Shown one piece after another: positions 29,293 through 37,204 of a stretch of 64,000 nucleotides of DNA. Numbering within the stretch: the first letter of the stretch is position 1; every line of letters begins with the position of its first letter. The notes under the pieces were generated by a model, which was not told the DNA's origin, ran no database searches, and saw nothing but the letters and a program-made list of their open reading frames with translations. The stretch is from Streptomyces sp. HUAS ZL42 (GTDB lineage: Bacteria; Actinomycetota; Actinomycetes; Streptomycetales; Streptomycetaceae), in the NCBI RefSeq assembly GCF_040782645.1, contig NZ_CP160403.1:4216001-4280000 (forward strand), in the 5' to 3' direction. The translations under genes were made by a program, and so were the position numbers.

Positions 29293-31104
29293 CTATCCGA
29301 GGTCGAAGGTGTTGGGCAGGCCCAGCCGGTAACGCACTTCGTCGGTGCGCTTGAGGGGTTCCATCTCCGGCGGGCGGTACAGCTCCCGGATCCGGCACCG
29401 CTCACTGTCCGAATTGTCTGCATCCAGCAGGGCGTTGACGGCCTGTCGCGCGGACTCGTTGGCGCCCTCCATGGTGGCCAGGTCCACGTCCGTGCGGACG
29501 TAGTCGCCCGCCAGGAAGAAGTTGGGCACCCCGGTGCGGGCCGAGGGGCGGTTGTAGAGCGTGCCCGTGGGGTGGATGAGGAGCTGTTCGCGGTTCTGCG
29601 GGTCGGGGCCGCCGAGGCCCGTCACCGCCGGGTCCATGAACCAGCCGATCCGGTCGGCGTCCGTGAGGGTGGTCTTGCCGGCGTCGTTCAGGCCGTCCTT
29701 CAACTGGGCCCAGAGCTCGGCGACGATCTCGTCCTTGGTGCACTCCTTGGCCGTCTTGCCGTACAGGATGCCGGGCTTGTCCCATTCTGAGATGATCGCG
29801 GAGAGGCAGTCGTGGGCCTGCCCGTCGCCGTAGTCGCGCGAGAAGTCCCGTACGTCCCAGAACTGGGCCTGTCCGATGCCGGTCACCGACCAGGGTGAGT
29901 CGAGGCAGTTGATGTGGCCGTGCACGACGGGTGTGGGCGTGCGCAGGTAGAACATCACCCCGGTCATCCAGTCCGTCTGCAGGGCGTCGCACCGGGCGAG
30001 CTGCGGGTCGGCGGCGCGCAGGGCGGAACCCCATGTCACGCGCGCGTGCTCGACGGGCAGGGCGGAGACGTAGTGGTCGGCGGTGACCGTGCGTTCCCGG
30101 CTGCCGTCGCGGGCAGAGACGCGTACGCCGGTGACACGTCCGCCGTCGTACAGGACCTCCCGGACCTGGGTGCCGAGGACGAACTCGACCCCGAGCGTGC
30201 GCAGGTGCGTCTCCCAGGGGTCGATCCAGGCCTCGCTCGTGGGGGCGTTGAGGACGCGGTCGATGTCCGCGTCGCCGTCCATGCCGCGGCCGAGCAGGCC
30301 CCACAGGAGCAGGGCCTCGACGATGACGCGGCCGACGGTGCGCGTGGAGGCGACCTCGGCGCGGGTGGCGACCAGGTTGCGGGTCTGGCCCACGCCCAGC
30401 AGCGTCCGGTACTCCTCGCTCATCTCCTCGGCGCGGATGAAGTCCCACCACGGGACCTTCTCCCACTGGTCCTCGCGGTGGGCGTCGCAGCTGGTGAGGT
30501 GGACGAGCACGCGGTCGGCGAAGTAGGCGGCCTCATGGGCGGGGAGGCGGGTGCCGAGGTCGAGGACGGAGAGGATCTGGTCGCGGATCCAGGCCGGGGT
30601 GAGGTCGCCGGGGGCGGGTGGGGTGGTGGCGCGTCGCAGGGGGAAGTGCAGGTCGGGGCGGCCTGCTCCGCGGGCGAACAGGGCCTCCGTAGCGCTGCGG
30701 AGGTTGTCGTGGACGCCGTTCGCGTTGCCGGGGAAGGGGATGCGGCGCATCGTGTCCGGCAGGTTCCGGTAGAAGCCGGGGAAGAAGCGGAAGCCGTGTT
30801 CGCCGGGGAGCGGTCTGCGGCCGCCGGTCCCCGTTCCGGGGACGTCCATCGAGCGGGCCTTGCCGCCGAGGGCGTCGTAGTACTCGTAGACGGTGACGGC
30901 GTAGCCGCGTTCGGCGAGTTCGTGGGCGGCGCTGAGGCCGGAGACACCGCCGCCGAGGACGGCGACACGCTTGCCGGCAACGGCGTGCGCGCTTGCGGCG
31001 GGCCATAAGGCGAGGGTCCCCGCGGTTCCCGCCACTCCCCCGGCTGCGGCGAGGAAGCGTCTACGGGTGTGGCCTGTCCGCTCCTGTGTGTGTTCTGTTG
31101 TCAT
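29293..31104 (-). CDS. Tat-exported FAD-dependent oxidoreductase (desaturase/amine-oxidase fold)
   Basis: A 603-residue flavoprotein related to phytoene/zeta-carotene desaturases and hydroxysqualene dehydroxylase. Residues 1-42 form a twin-arginine signal (TRRRFLAAAGG; cleavage near ASAHA), so the folded holoenzyme is probably exported. The FAD Rossmann motif GGGVSGLSAAHELAERG starts at 51; the C-terminal FAD motif is NFFLAGDYVRTDVDLATMEG with the following ANESAR helix. The ATG is chosen because the Tat motif follows directly; the longer frame adds an implausible leader. The substrate is unknown. Location next to a polyprenyl reductase homologue hints at an isoprenoid lipid, but this is inference. 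Confidence 0.82.
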   Translation of the reverse strand: MTTEHTQERTGHTRRRFLAAAGGVAGTAGTLALWPAASAHAVAGKRVAVLGGGVSGLSAAHELAERGYAVTVYEYYDALGGKARSMDVPGTGTGGRRPLPGEHGFRFFPGFYRNLPDTMRRIPFPGNANGVHDNLRSATEALFARGAGRPDLHFPLRRATTPPAPGDLTPAWIRDQILSVLDLGTRLPAHEAAYFADRVLVHLTSCDAHREDQWEKVPWWDFIRAEEMSEEYRTLLGVGQTRNLVATRAEVASTRTVGRVIVEALLLWGLLGRGMDGDADIDRVLNAPTSEAWIDPWETHLRTLGVEFVLGTQVREVLYDGGRVTGVRVSARDGSRERTVTADHYVSALPVEHARVTWGSALRAADPQLARCDALQTDWMTGVMFYLRTPTPVVHGHINCLDSPWSVTGIGQAQFWDVRDFSRDYGDGQAHDCLSAIISEWDKPGILYGKTAKECTKDEIVAELWAQLKDGLNDAGKTTLTDADRIGWFMDPAVTGLGGPDPQNREQLLIHPTGTLYNRPSARTGVPNFFLAGDYVRTDVDLATMEGANESARQAVNALLDADNSDSERCRIRELYRPPEMEPLKRTDEVRYRLGLPNTFDLG

Positions 31105-31201
31105 GAGCAACGGAGGGTAGGGAGGGGCTCCGCAGGTCGGAAGCCCGATTCCCCACCCGCCCACAGCATCCTCACAAGGCAGGAGGAATCGTCATAGGCG
31201 G

Positions 31202-32494
31202 TTACGCCTTCGGCGCCACCTTGCTCAGGCCGTTGATGATGCGGTCCATCGCGTCGCCGCCCGTCGGATCCGTGAGGTTCGCCAGCAGCTTCAGGGTGAA
31301 CTTCATCAGCAGGGGGTGCGTCAGGCCGCGCTGGGTCGCGATCTTCATGACCTTCGGGTTGCCGATGAGCTTCACGAAGGCGCGGCCCAGCGTGTAGTAA
31401 CCGCCGTAGGTTTCCTTCAGGACGCGCGGGTAGTGCTGGAGGGCCGTCTCGCGCTGGGCCGGCGTCGAGCGCGCGTGGGCCTGGACGATGACGTCGGCGG
31501 CGATCTGGCCGGACTCCATGGCGTAGGCGATGCCCTCCCCGTTGAAGGGGTTCACCAGGCCGCCGGCGTCGCCGACGAGCAGCAGGCCACGGGTGTAGTG
31601 GGGTTGGCGGTTGAAGGCCATGGGGAGAGCCGCGCCGCGGATCGGGCCGGTCATGTTCTCCGGTGTGTAGCCCCAGTCCTCCGGCATGGACGCACACCAG
31701 GCCTTGAGGACCTCGCGCCAGTCGAGTTCCTTGAAGGAGTCGGAGGTGTTGAGGACGCCCAGGCCGACGTTCGACGTGCCGTCGCCCATGCCGAAGATCC
31801 AGCCGTAGCCGGGGAGCAGCCGGTCCTCGGGGCCCCGGCGGTCCCACAGTTCCAGCCAGGACTCCAGGTAGTCGTCTTCGTGGCGGGGGGAGGTGAAGTA
31901 CGTACGGACCGCGACGCCCATCGGGCGGTCCTCGCGGCGGTGCAGGCCCATCGCCAGGGAGAGGCGCGTCGAGTTGCCGTCGGCTGCGACGACCAGGGGC
32001 GCGTGGAAGGTGACTTCGCGCTTCTCCTCGCCGAGCTTGGCGTGGACGCCGGTGATACGGCCGGTACGGTCGTCGACGATGGGGGCGCCGACGTTGCAGC
32101 GCTCGTACAGGCGCGCGCCCGCCTTCTGGGCCTGGCGGGCGAGCTGCTCGTCGAAGTCGTCGCGCTTGCGGACGAGGCCGTAGTCGGGGAAGGAGGCGAG
32201 ATCCGGCCAGTCCAGCTGCAGCCGCACCCCGCCGCCGATGATGCGCAGCCCCTTGTTGCGCAGCCAGCCGGCCTCCTCCGAGACGTCGATGCCCATGGCC
32301 ACGAGCTGCTTGACGGCACGGGGCGTGAGACCGTCACCGCACACCTTCTCGCGCGGGAACTCGGTCTTCTCCAGCAGCAGGACATCGAGACCGGACTTGG
32401 CGAGGTGGTACGCGGTGGTGGAGCCGGCCGGCCCGGCGCCCACGACGATCACATCGGCGGTGTTCTCGGAGAGGGGCTCGGTCACGACGGTCAC
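31202..32494 (-). CDS. geranylgeranyl reductase-family protein, candidate menaquinone side-chain reductase (MenJ-like)
   Basis: A 430-residue flavoprotein that saturates isoprenoid double bonds. FAD motif GAGPAGSTTAYHLAKSG (about 19-35), then EKTEFPREKVCGDGLTPRAV, the PGYGWIF segment typical of the geranylgeranyl reductase group, and the second FAD motif LLLVGDAGGLVNPFNGEGI. In mycobacteria the homologue MenJ reduces one double bond of the menaquinone side chain. The menG, mqnA, mqnC, mqnE and nuo genes nearby support the same role here, although archaeol-type or chlorophyll-type reductases share the fold. The start is GTG. It is probably monocistronic. Confidence 0.82.
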   Translation of the reverse strand: MTVVTEPLSENTADVIVVGAGPAGSTTAYHLAKSGLDVLLLEKTEFPREKVCGDGLTPRAVKQLVAMGIDVSEEAGWLRNKGLRIIGGGVRLQLDWPDLASFPDYGLVRKRDDFDEQLARQAQKAGARLYERCNVGAPIVDDRTGRITGVHAKLGEEKREVTFHAPLVVAADGNSTRLSLAMGLHRREDRPMGVAVRTYFTSPRHEDDYLESWLELWDRRGPEDRLLPGYGWIFGMGDGTSNVGLGVLNTSDSFKELDWREVLKAWCASMPEDWGYTPENMTGPIRGAALPMAFNRQPHYTRGLLLVGDAGGLVNPFNGEGIAYAMESGQIAADVIVQAHARSTPAQRETALQHYPRVLKETYGGYYTLGRAFVKLIGNPKVMKIATQRGLTHPLLMKFTLKLLANLTDPTGGDAMDRIINGLSKVAPKA

Positions 32495-32591
32495 GGCGGG
32501 ATCTCCCCAAGTTCGAAATCTGTGTGCCGACCGGCACGGGACATGGGCAGTCTATGCAGCAGTACTGATCACCCGGCTGAAGGGCTGCCCA

Positions 32592-33098
32592 GTGAACCGA
32601 GCTCTCCCCGTAGTACGGCTGCGCGTCCCCACCGACGAGGACGCCGTCGCCTGGCACCGGATCTTCGACGACCCGGACGTCATGGAGTTCCACGGCGGCA
32701 GGGCCGCGGAGCTGTCCGTCTATGAGGAACTCACCGCCCGCCAGCGCCGGCACGACGCCGAACGCGGCTTCTGCCTGTGGACCATGATCGACGAGGCCGG
32801 CCAGGTCCTCGGCTTCACGGGCGCGCAGCCATGGGAGCGGGACTGGGGGCCGACGGGCGAGATCGAGATCGGCTGGCGGCTCGGGAGGGCTCACTGGGGC
32901 AAGGGGTACGTCACCGCGGCCGCGCACATGACCCTGGAACGGCTGCGTGCGGCGGGCCTGCCGAACGTGGTGGCGATGGTCGACTCCCGAAACGCACGGT
33001 CGATCGCGGTCACGCGGCGGCTGGGCATGCGGCTGGCCGAGGTCTTCACGACGCCGGCGTCGCAGCGCGAGGGGCACTGCTACCGGCTCGATCTGTGA
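32592..33098 (+). CDS. GNAT-family N-acetyltransferase (RimJ/RimL type)
   Basis: A 168-residue acetyl-CoA-dependent acyltransferase. The core shows the GNAT motif A region, IEIGWRLGRAHWGKGYVTAA, with the acetyl-CoA P-loop around HWGKGY, followed by the NVVAMVDSRNARSIAVTRRLGM strand-helix that is typical of the RimJ/RimL subgroup. The GTG start follows GAAGGG by 8 bases. It is divergent from the reductase gene. The substrate (protein N-terminus, amino group or antibiotic) cannot be assigned. Confidence 0.82.
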   Translation: MNRALPVVRLRVPTDEDAVAWHRIFDDPDVMEFHGGRAAELSVYEELTARQRRHDAERGFCLWTMIDEAGQVLGFTGAQPWERDWGPTGEIEIGWRLGRAHWGKGYVTAAAHMTLERLRAAGLPNVVAMVDSRNARSIAVTRRLGMRLAEVFTTPASQREGHCYRLDL

Positions 33099-33204
33099 CG
33101 CCCGTAAATAACGCAGAGTAATCAACTGCTACAGAAAGATACTTGGCGCTTCCGGGTGACGCCGCCGTCCGGTTACCCTTCCTGTACCGCTGGGGGTGAC
33201 ATCT

Positions 33205-33555
33205 GTGCGCATAACACCCAAGACGCCCGAAGTGCGAGTGCCCAAGCTCGTCGGTCTGATGGCCATGGACGCGCGTGTCGCGGCCGAGGCCCGCGGAGTG
33301 CTCCTCGCCGCGCCCGACCGGCCCGACTTCCATCGAACCGTCGTCGACTACGTCGTACGGCAGTATCCCCTGCCCGGCGTCGAGATCCCGCGCGGTGCCG
33401 TGGTCACCGTGTGGTTCGACTTCGGTGAGGGTGAGGGCGGCGGAGGCGCCGGGGTGCGCGAGCCGCGCATCCCGAACCCGAGCGGCGGCGGGCTGCAGCG
33501 CGAGCTGGACGAGCCGGGTGACCCGTACGCGGTCGCCGGTTTCAGCGCCCCTTGA
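33205..33555 (+). CDS. small PASTA-domain protein
   Basis: A 116-residue protein with a single PASTA-like domain at about 10-75 (VPKLVGLMAMDARVAAEARG then the beta hairpin VVRQYPLPGVEIPRGAVVTVWF) and a glycine-rich C-terminal tail. No signal peptide or membrane segment is seen, so it is probably cytoplasmic. PASTA domains usually bind peptidoglycan fragments outside the cell; here the function is unclear. A GTG three codons upstream is possible, but the chosen GTG is better spaced from GGGGGTGA. Confidence 0.75.
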   Translation: MRITPKTPEVRVPKLVGLMAMDARVAAEARGVLLAAPDRPDFHRTVVDYVVRQYPLPGVEIPRGAVVTVWFDFGEGEGGGGAGVREPRIPNPSGGGLQRELDEPGDPYAVAGFSAP

Positions 33556-33579
33556 AGCCCGTGGAAGACGGCCCTGGCC

Positions 33580-34275
33580 TCAGCTCTCCTTGAAGCCCCG
33601 GTGCAGGGCCACCACCCCGCCCGTCAGGTTCCGCCACGCCACCTTCGACCAGCCCGCCTTGCGCAGACGCTCGGCGAGGGCGGGCTGGTCGGGCCAGGTC
33701 CGGATGGACTCGGCGAGGTAGACGTACGCGTCCGGATTGGAGGAGACCGCGCGGGCGACCGGCGGCAGGGCCCGCATCAGGTACTCGGTGTAGACCGTGC
33801 GGAACGGCGCCCAGGTCGGATGTGAGAACTCGCAGATGACGACCCGGCCGCCCGGCCGGGTCACCCGGTACAGCTCCCGCAGGGCGGTGTCCGTGTCCTG
33901 CACGTTGCGCAGCCCGAAGGAGATCGTCACCGCGTCGAAGGTGTCGTCCCGGAAGGGCAGCTTCGTCGCGTCGCCCGCCGTGAACGGCAGCCAGGGGTGC
34001 CGCTTCTTGCCCACCTGGAGCATGCCGAGGGAGAAGTCGCAGGGGACGACGTACGCGCCGGTGCGGGCGAACGGCAGCGAGGAGGTGGCCGTACCGGCGG
34101 CGAGGTCCAGGACCTTCTGCGCGGGACGGGCGTCCACCGCCCTCGCGACCTCCTTGCGCCAGCGCCGGTCCTGTCCGAGGGACAGCACGTCGTTGGTCAG
34201 GTCGTACCGCTCCGCCACGTTGTCGAACATCGAGGCGACTTCGTGCGGCTGCTTGTCCAGGGATGCGCGGGTCAC
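33580..34275 (-). CDS. menG: demethylmenaquinone methyltransferase
   Basis: S-adenosylmethionine-dependent methyltransferase (231 residues) catalysing the last step of menaquinone synthesis, C-methylation of demethylmenaquinone. The SAM motif is [13 protein letters not shown]; the UbiE/MenG signatures [20 protein letters not shown] and [18 protein letters not shown] are intact, as is [15 protein letters not shown]. The start is GTG ([18 protein letters not shown]); an upstream extension of the frame runs into a pseudogene. Its location between the chain reductase homologue and mqnC fits a menaquinone neighbourhood. Confidence 0.95.
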   Translation of the reverse strand: MTRASLDKQPHEVASMFDNVAERYDLTNDVLSLGQDRRWRKEVARAVDARPAQKVLDLAAGTATSSLPFARTGAYVVPCDFSLGMLQVGKKRHPWLPFTAGDATKLPFRDDTFDAVTISFGLRNVQDTDTALRELYRVTRPGGRVVICEFSHPTWAPFRTVYTEYLMRALPPVARAVSSNPDAYVYLAESIRTWPDQPALAERLRKAGWSKVAWRNLTGGVVALHRGFKES

Positions 34276-34310
34276 GGGCCCATTCTTGCAGTACGGCCCC
34301 CAGCGCCGAC

Positions 34311-34660
34311 TCAGGGGAGCAGCCGTGCCTTCTTCCTCGCGGCCACGTCCTCCACCCAGCCGCAGAGCAGGACGAAGACCGCGATCAGGATCCAGCCGAT
34401 GCCGAACATGAACCACTGGCTCTCCAGCGGCAGCCACTTCTCGAACGCGGGCACGTCCCAGAAGCGGTCGATCAATGGGACGGCCAGGACGAGCGCGATC
34501 TGGTGCCAGAGGTAGATCGTCACCGCGCGCGTTGAAGACCGTGACGATCCGGTCGAGCCGGCGGAACCTGGTGAGGCCCGCGAAGTCGATCCGGAAGTAC
34601 GCCTTGGCCCACATCAGCAGCATGACGAAACCGGCCGACCAGAAGGCCTGGGCGAGCGGG
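34311..34660 (-). pseudogene. remnant of an acyltransferase (OafA/acyltransferase-3-like), frameshifted
   Basis: Two adjoining frames together reconstruct the C-terminal membrane part of an acyltransferase-3 family protein: [20 protein letters not shown] and [14 protein letters not shown] in one frame, then [20 protein letters not shown] and [17 protein letters not shown] in the next. The break is in GCGCGCGGTGACG near position 34526 and can be healed by adding two bases (GC). Everything N-terminal to this is missing, and it abuts a different decayed gene, so a deletion joined the two. It is too short to be functional. Confidence 0.8.
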
Positions 34661-34663
34661 AGC

Positions 34664-34876
34664 GGGCACGTCGCTGGAGGCGGCCCCGCTGCGCACGCGC
34701 TGGTCGCCACCGACCTCGGCCCGCAGATAGCCGTCGAGCAGCATCACGCTGCTCAGCGCCAGCAGGAGAAGCCGGGCGAGAATGACTCAAGGTTTCTGCA
34801 GGGCAGCCGCCTTACCGGCCGCCCGCTTCATACGGGTGGGGGCGCGGCGGCGGCCGCGGGAAGGAGTCGTCGTCAT
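34664..34876 (-). pseudogene. remnant of a membrane polysaccharide deacetylase/glycosyltransferase, N-terminus only
   Basis: The ATG opens MTTTPSRGRRRAPTRMKRA and reaches a TGA (34787-34789) after QKP, but the same frame continues beyond the stop with [20 protein letters not shown] and [20 protein letters not shown], a convincing membrane anchor. I recall this N-terminus from large Streptomyces proteins that combine a NodB-type deacetylase with a family 2 glycosyltransferase; that identification is from memory. The catalytic domains are absent: the frame runs straight into the acyltransferase remnant. A CGA-to-TGA change would explain the stop. Confidence 0.7.
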
Positions 34877-34893
34877 GAGTGGCTGCGTTCCGG

Positions 34894-35301
34894 TCAGTCG
34901 GCTGCCGCGGCGGACGCGGAGGCGGACGGGGTCGGGACGGCGGTGCCCGAGGGCGGCGCCGACGGGGCGCTGCCGGGGCGGCCGATCCGGTCGCCGACAC
35001 CGCCGTTGGGCTGGAAGCCGCCGGGCCGGTCCTGGCCGCCCTGGCCGTTTCCGCCGAAGGGCAGCAGCTGGGACGGGGGCAGCGAGCTGCCTCAGCCCAT
35101 GAAGGTCGCGCCCAGCACGGCCGCGTACGCGATACACACGACGCCGAGGAGCAGACCGAGACGGCGCAGCAGCTTCGACCGGTGTCCGGAGTTGTCGACG
35201 AACACGGGCCCTTCGGCGGACGCCCCGTTGCCGCCTTTGCGGCGGCGACCGCGCGCTTCACGCGCTCCCTCGTGACCTTCGATGGCAGGCTCGGATTGCA
35301 T
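34894..35301 (-). pseudogene. membrane-anchored Pro/Gly-rich protein interrupted by a stop codon
   Basis: The frame starts MQSEPAIEGHEGAREARGRR, has a single transmembrane segment (RLGLLLGVVCIAYAAVLGATF) and meets TGA at codon 70 directly after FMG. The same frame then continues for 65 more codons with strong third-position GC and a plausible extracellular tail (GSSLPPSQLLPFGGNGQGG and on to TPSASASAAAD). One base change (TGG to TGA, positions 35092-35094) accounts for the interruption. If the stop is genuine, a 69-residue anchor peptide may still be made. It is the first gene of the decayed locus, just upstream of the deacetylase/GT remnant. Confidence 0.7.
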
Positions 35302-35364
35302 TCCCCGGACATTAGGGAGTCTTTATGTGTCAGAAACTCGGAAATCCATGTGAGAGACCCATGA

Positions 35365-35399
35365 GAAACTCCTTGATCTGTCTCTTTCCTGAGAGTTTC
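35365..35399. repeat. inverted repeat GAAACTC-N21-GAGTTTC
   Basis: A 7-bp inverted repeat with a 21-base spacer in the comparatively AT-rich interval between the decayed locus and the divergent GH18 lipoprotein gene; a third related half-site, AGAAACTCGG, lies at about 35332. It is possibly a regulator binding region for the divergent promoters. Confidence 0.35.
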
Positions 35400-35535
35400 C
35401 CAGAACTCCTGCGCAACCCACCCTCGGCGGAGCAGGCTCGGAACCCCAATTTCGGCTCCGCATGAGACATTTTCGCTTGGAATACGTACTCCCTTTTCCC
35501 CTGAGACAGAAATCACGAGAGCGGGTGCATACGCG

Positions 35536-36543
35536 ATGAGGAGTTTCCTGAAGCCGGTGGCCGGGCTCAGTTGCCTGTTTGCCCTGGCCACGGCCGGGTG
35601 CTCCGCAGGTCCCGGCGGAAGCTCGGCCGCGCCGTCGGCGAGCGTGTCGGCCGAGGCATCGGCCGAGACGTCGTACGCCCCGTACGTCAGCGTCACGGAC
35701 GCCTCCGGCAACGACTCCGCCGGCTCACCGGCGACGTACAACCTCGCCTTCGTGATCTCGGACGGCAGCGGCTGTACGCCGAAGTGGAACGAAACGCACG
35801 CGATCGGCGACTCGTCGGTGAAGTCCCGCATCGCGGCGCTGAAGGAGAGCGGCGCGACGGTGCGCGTCTCCTTCGGCGGTGCCGACGGCAAGGAGCTGGC
35901 GTCGGCCTGCGACGACGCCACCGACCTCGCGAAGGCCTACGGCGACGCACTGGACGCCGCGGGTTCCTCCCAGGCCGACTTCGACATCGAGGGCGAGCAG
36001 TTGACGGACTCCGACTCGGTGAACCTGCGCTCCCGGGCGATAGCCGCGCTGCAGAAGGAGCGCCCGGACCTCGAGATCTCCTTCACGCTCCCGGTCATGC
36101 CGACCGGCCTCGACGCCGACGGCCTGGCGCTGCTGGAGTCCGCGAACACGTACGACGTCCAGGTCTCCACCGTCAACATCATGACGATGAACTACGGCGA
36201 GTCGTACGACGGCGACATGGGCGCGTACGCCCTCACCTCGGCCAAGGCCACCCAGGCCCAGCTGAAGAAGGTCTTCGGGCTGTCCGACGACGGAGCCTGG
36301 CGGGGCATGGCGCTCACCTCGATGATCGGCGTCAACGACGTCGACAACGAGACGTTCACCCTTGCGGACGCGGCCGAGGTGCGCGCGTTCGCCGAGGAGA
36401 AGGAGATGGCCTGGGTGTCCATGTGGGCCACGTTCCGGGACCAGCAGTGCGAGGAGGGCGAGGCGACGCAGGACGACGCGGCGACCAACTGCAGCGGGGT
36501 GACGCAGAGTTCGGGCGCGTTCGCAAAGGCGTTCACGGGCTGA
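35536..36543 (+). CDS. GH18 chitinase-like lipoprotein
   Basis: A 335-residue secreted lipoprotein: the signal peptide ends in a lipobox LATAGC (C22), followed by a Ser/Ala-rich linker. The rest is a glycoside hydrolase family 18 barrel, with the SFGG strand (112-115) and the catalytic motif read as SQADFDIEGE. The acid glutamate (E152) and the two preceding aspartates (D148, D150) of DxxDxDxE are present, but the first aspartate is a serine. Later blocks, VNIMTMNYGE and MAWVSMWATFRDQQC, match the family's substrate-binding strands. Family members hydrolyse chitin or related glycans. It diverges from a decayed polysaccharide locus. Confidence 0.82.
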   Translation: MRSFLKPVAGLSCLFALATAGCSAGPGGSSAAPSASVSAEASAETSYAPYVSVTDASGNDSAGSPATYNLAFVISDGSGCTPKWNETHAIGDSSVKSRIAALKESGATVRVSFGGADGKELASACDDATDLAKAYGDALDAAGSSQADFDIEGEQLTDSDSVNLRSRAIAALQKERPDLEISFTLPVMPTGLDADGLALLESANTYDVQVSTVNIMTMNYGESYDGDMGAYALTSAKATQAQLKKVFGLSDDGAWRGMALTSMIGVNDVDNETFTLADAAEVRAFAEEKEMAWVSMWATFRDQQCEEGEATQDDAATNCSGVTQSSGAFAKAFTG

Positions 36544-36549
36544 GCGGAC

Positions 36550-37197
36550 CTACCGCCGTCTGTGCACCAGGCGTCCCGCGAGGACGGTCGCCACGCAGGT
36601 GGCGGCCCCGCGTTCGATGAGCGCGGCCTCGTCCGGGACGTCGAAGACGGCGAAGGTCGCGTCCATGCCGACGTGCGGCAGCAGGGGCAGAGTGATCGCC
36701 TGCGCCAGTGTCCGCCCGGCCAAGGGGTCGAGGGTCGGCGGACCCTTGGGATCCTCGAACCGCTCCTCGACGCTCAGTCCTGCCCGGTGCACGGCGTCCG
36801 ACACCGCGGGCCGCCACAAGTCCCCCGCCACCGCCACGGTCCCGTGCGCCAGCATCCGCTGCACGCCCCGCCGCGCGCTCGCGCCCCAGCGGGCGTCGGT
36901 CATCGCGATCGCCGCGAGGGCCGCGCCGGTGAGCGGCTCGGTGCCGAGCTCATCGGCCTCGCGCGGGTCGGGATGGTAGGCGTGTTCCAGGAGTTCGGGC
37001 CCGTACGGGTTGAGCAGCCCGGGGGCGAGCAGCCCCGGCCAGCGCCGCACCCGGGCGGTCGGATGCGCGTCCGACAGCTCCTCGTACGAGCCCATGGCCG
37101 CGATCTCCCGCCCGTCCACGAGCACCGCGCCGCCGGGCACGGACGGCCGCCGCGGGTCCCCGGGGACGAGCAGCCCGGCGGTGTGAATCGTCAGCAC
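36550..37197 (-). CDS. amidohydrolase-like (imidazolonepropionase-like) protein lacking the metal motif
   Basis: A 215-residue protein with the outer parts of an amidohydrolase: the N-terminal beta-sandwich (GAVLVDGREIAAMGSYEEL), the PGLLNPY turn, and the C-terminal sandwich (MDATFAVFDVPDEAALIERG to TVLAGRLVHRRR). The family's metal-binding HxH after PGL is replaced by NPYGPE, and the barrel is about half the usual size, so hydrolase activity is doubtful. It ends the operon downstream of mqnC (8 bases apart), which hints at a role in menaquinone synthesis or its control. The aminofutalosine deaminase MqnX is also an amidohydrolase, but this protein lacks its catalytic residues. Confidence 0.7.
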   Translation of the reverse strand: MLTIHTAGLLVPGDPRRPSVPGGAVLVDGREIAAMGSYEELSDAHPTARVRRWPGLLAPGLLNPYGPELLEHAYHPDPREADELGTEPLTGAALAAIAMTDARWGASARRGVQRMLAHGTVAVAGDLWRPAVSDAVHRAGLSVEERFEDPKGPPTLDPLAGRTLAQAITLPLLPHVGMDATFAVFDVPDEAALIERGAATCVATVLAGRLVHRRR

Positions 37198-37204
37198 GGA
37201 CAGG

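Noticed and set aside
34787..35137. Intact small gene in the decayed locus
   Set aside because: The frame is out of phase with the neighbouring protein for most of its length; only its last 30 codons coincide with the genuine N-terminal remnant.
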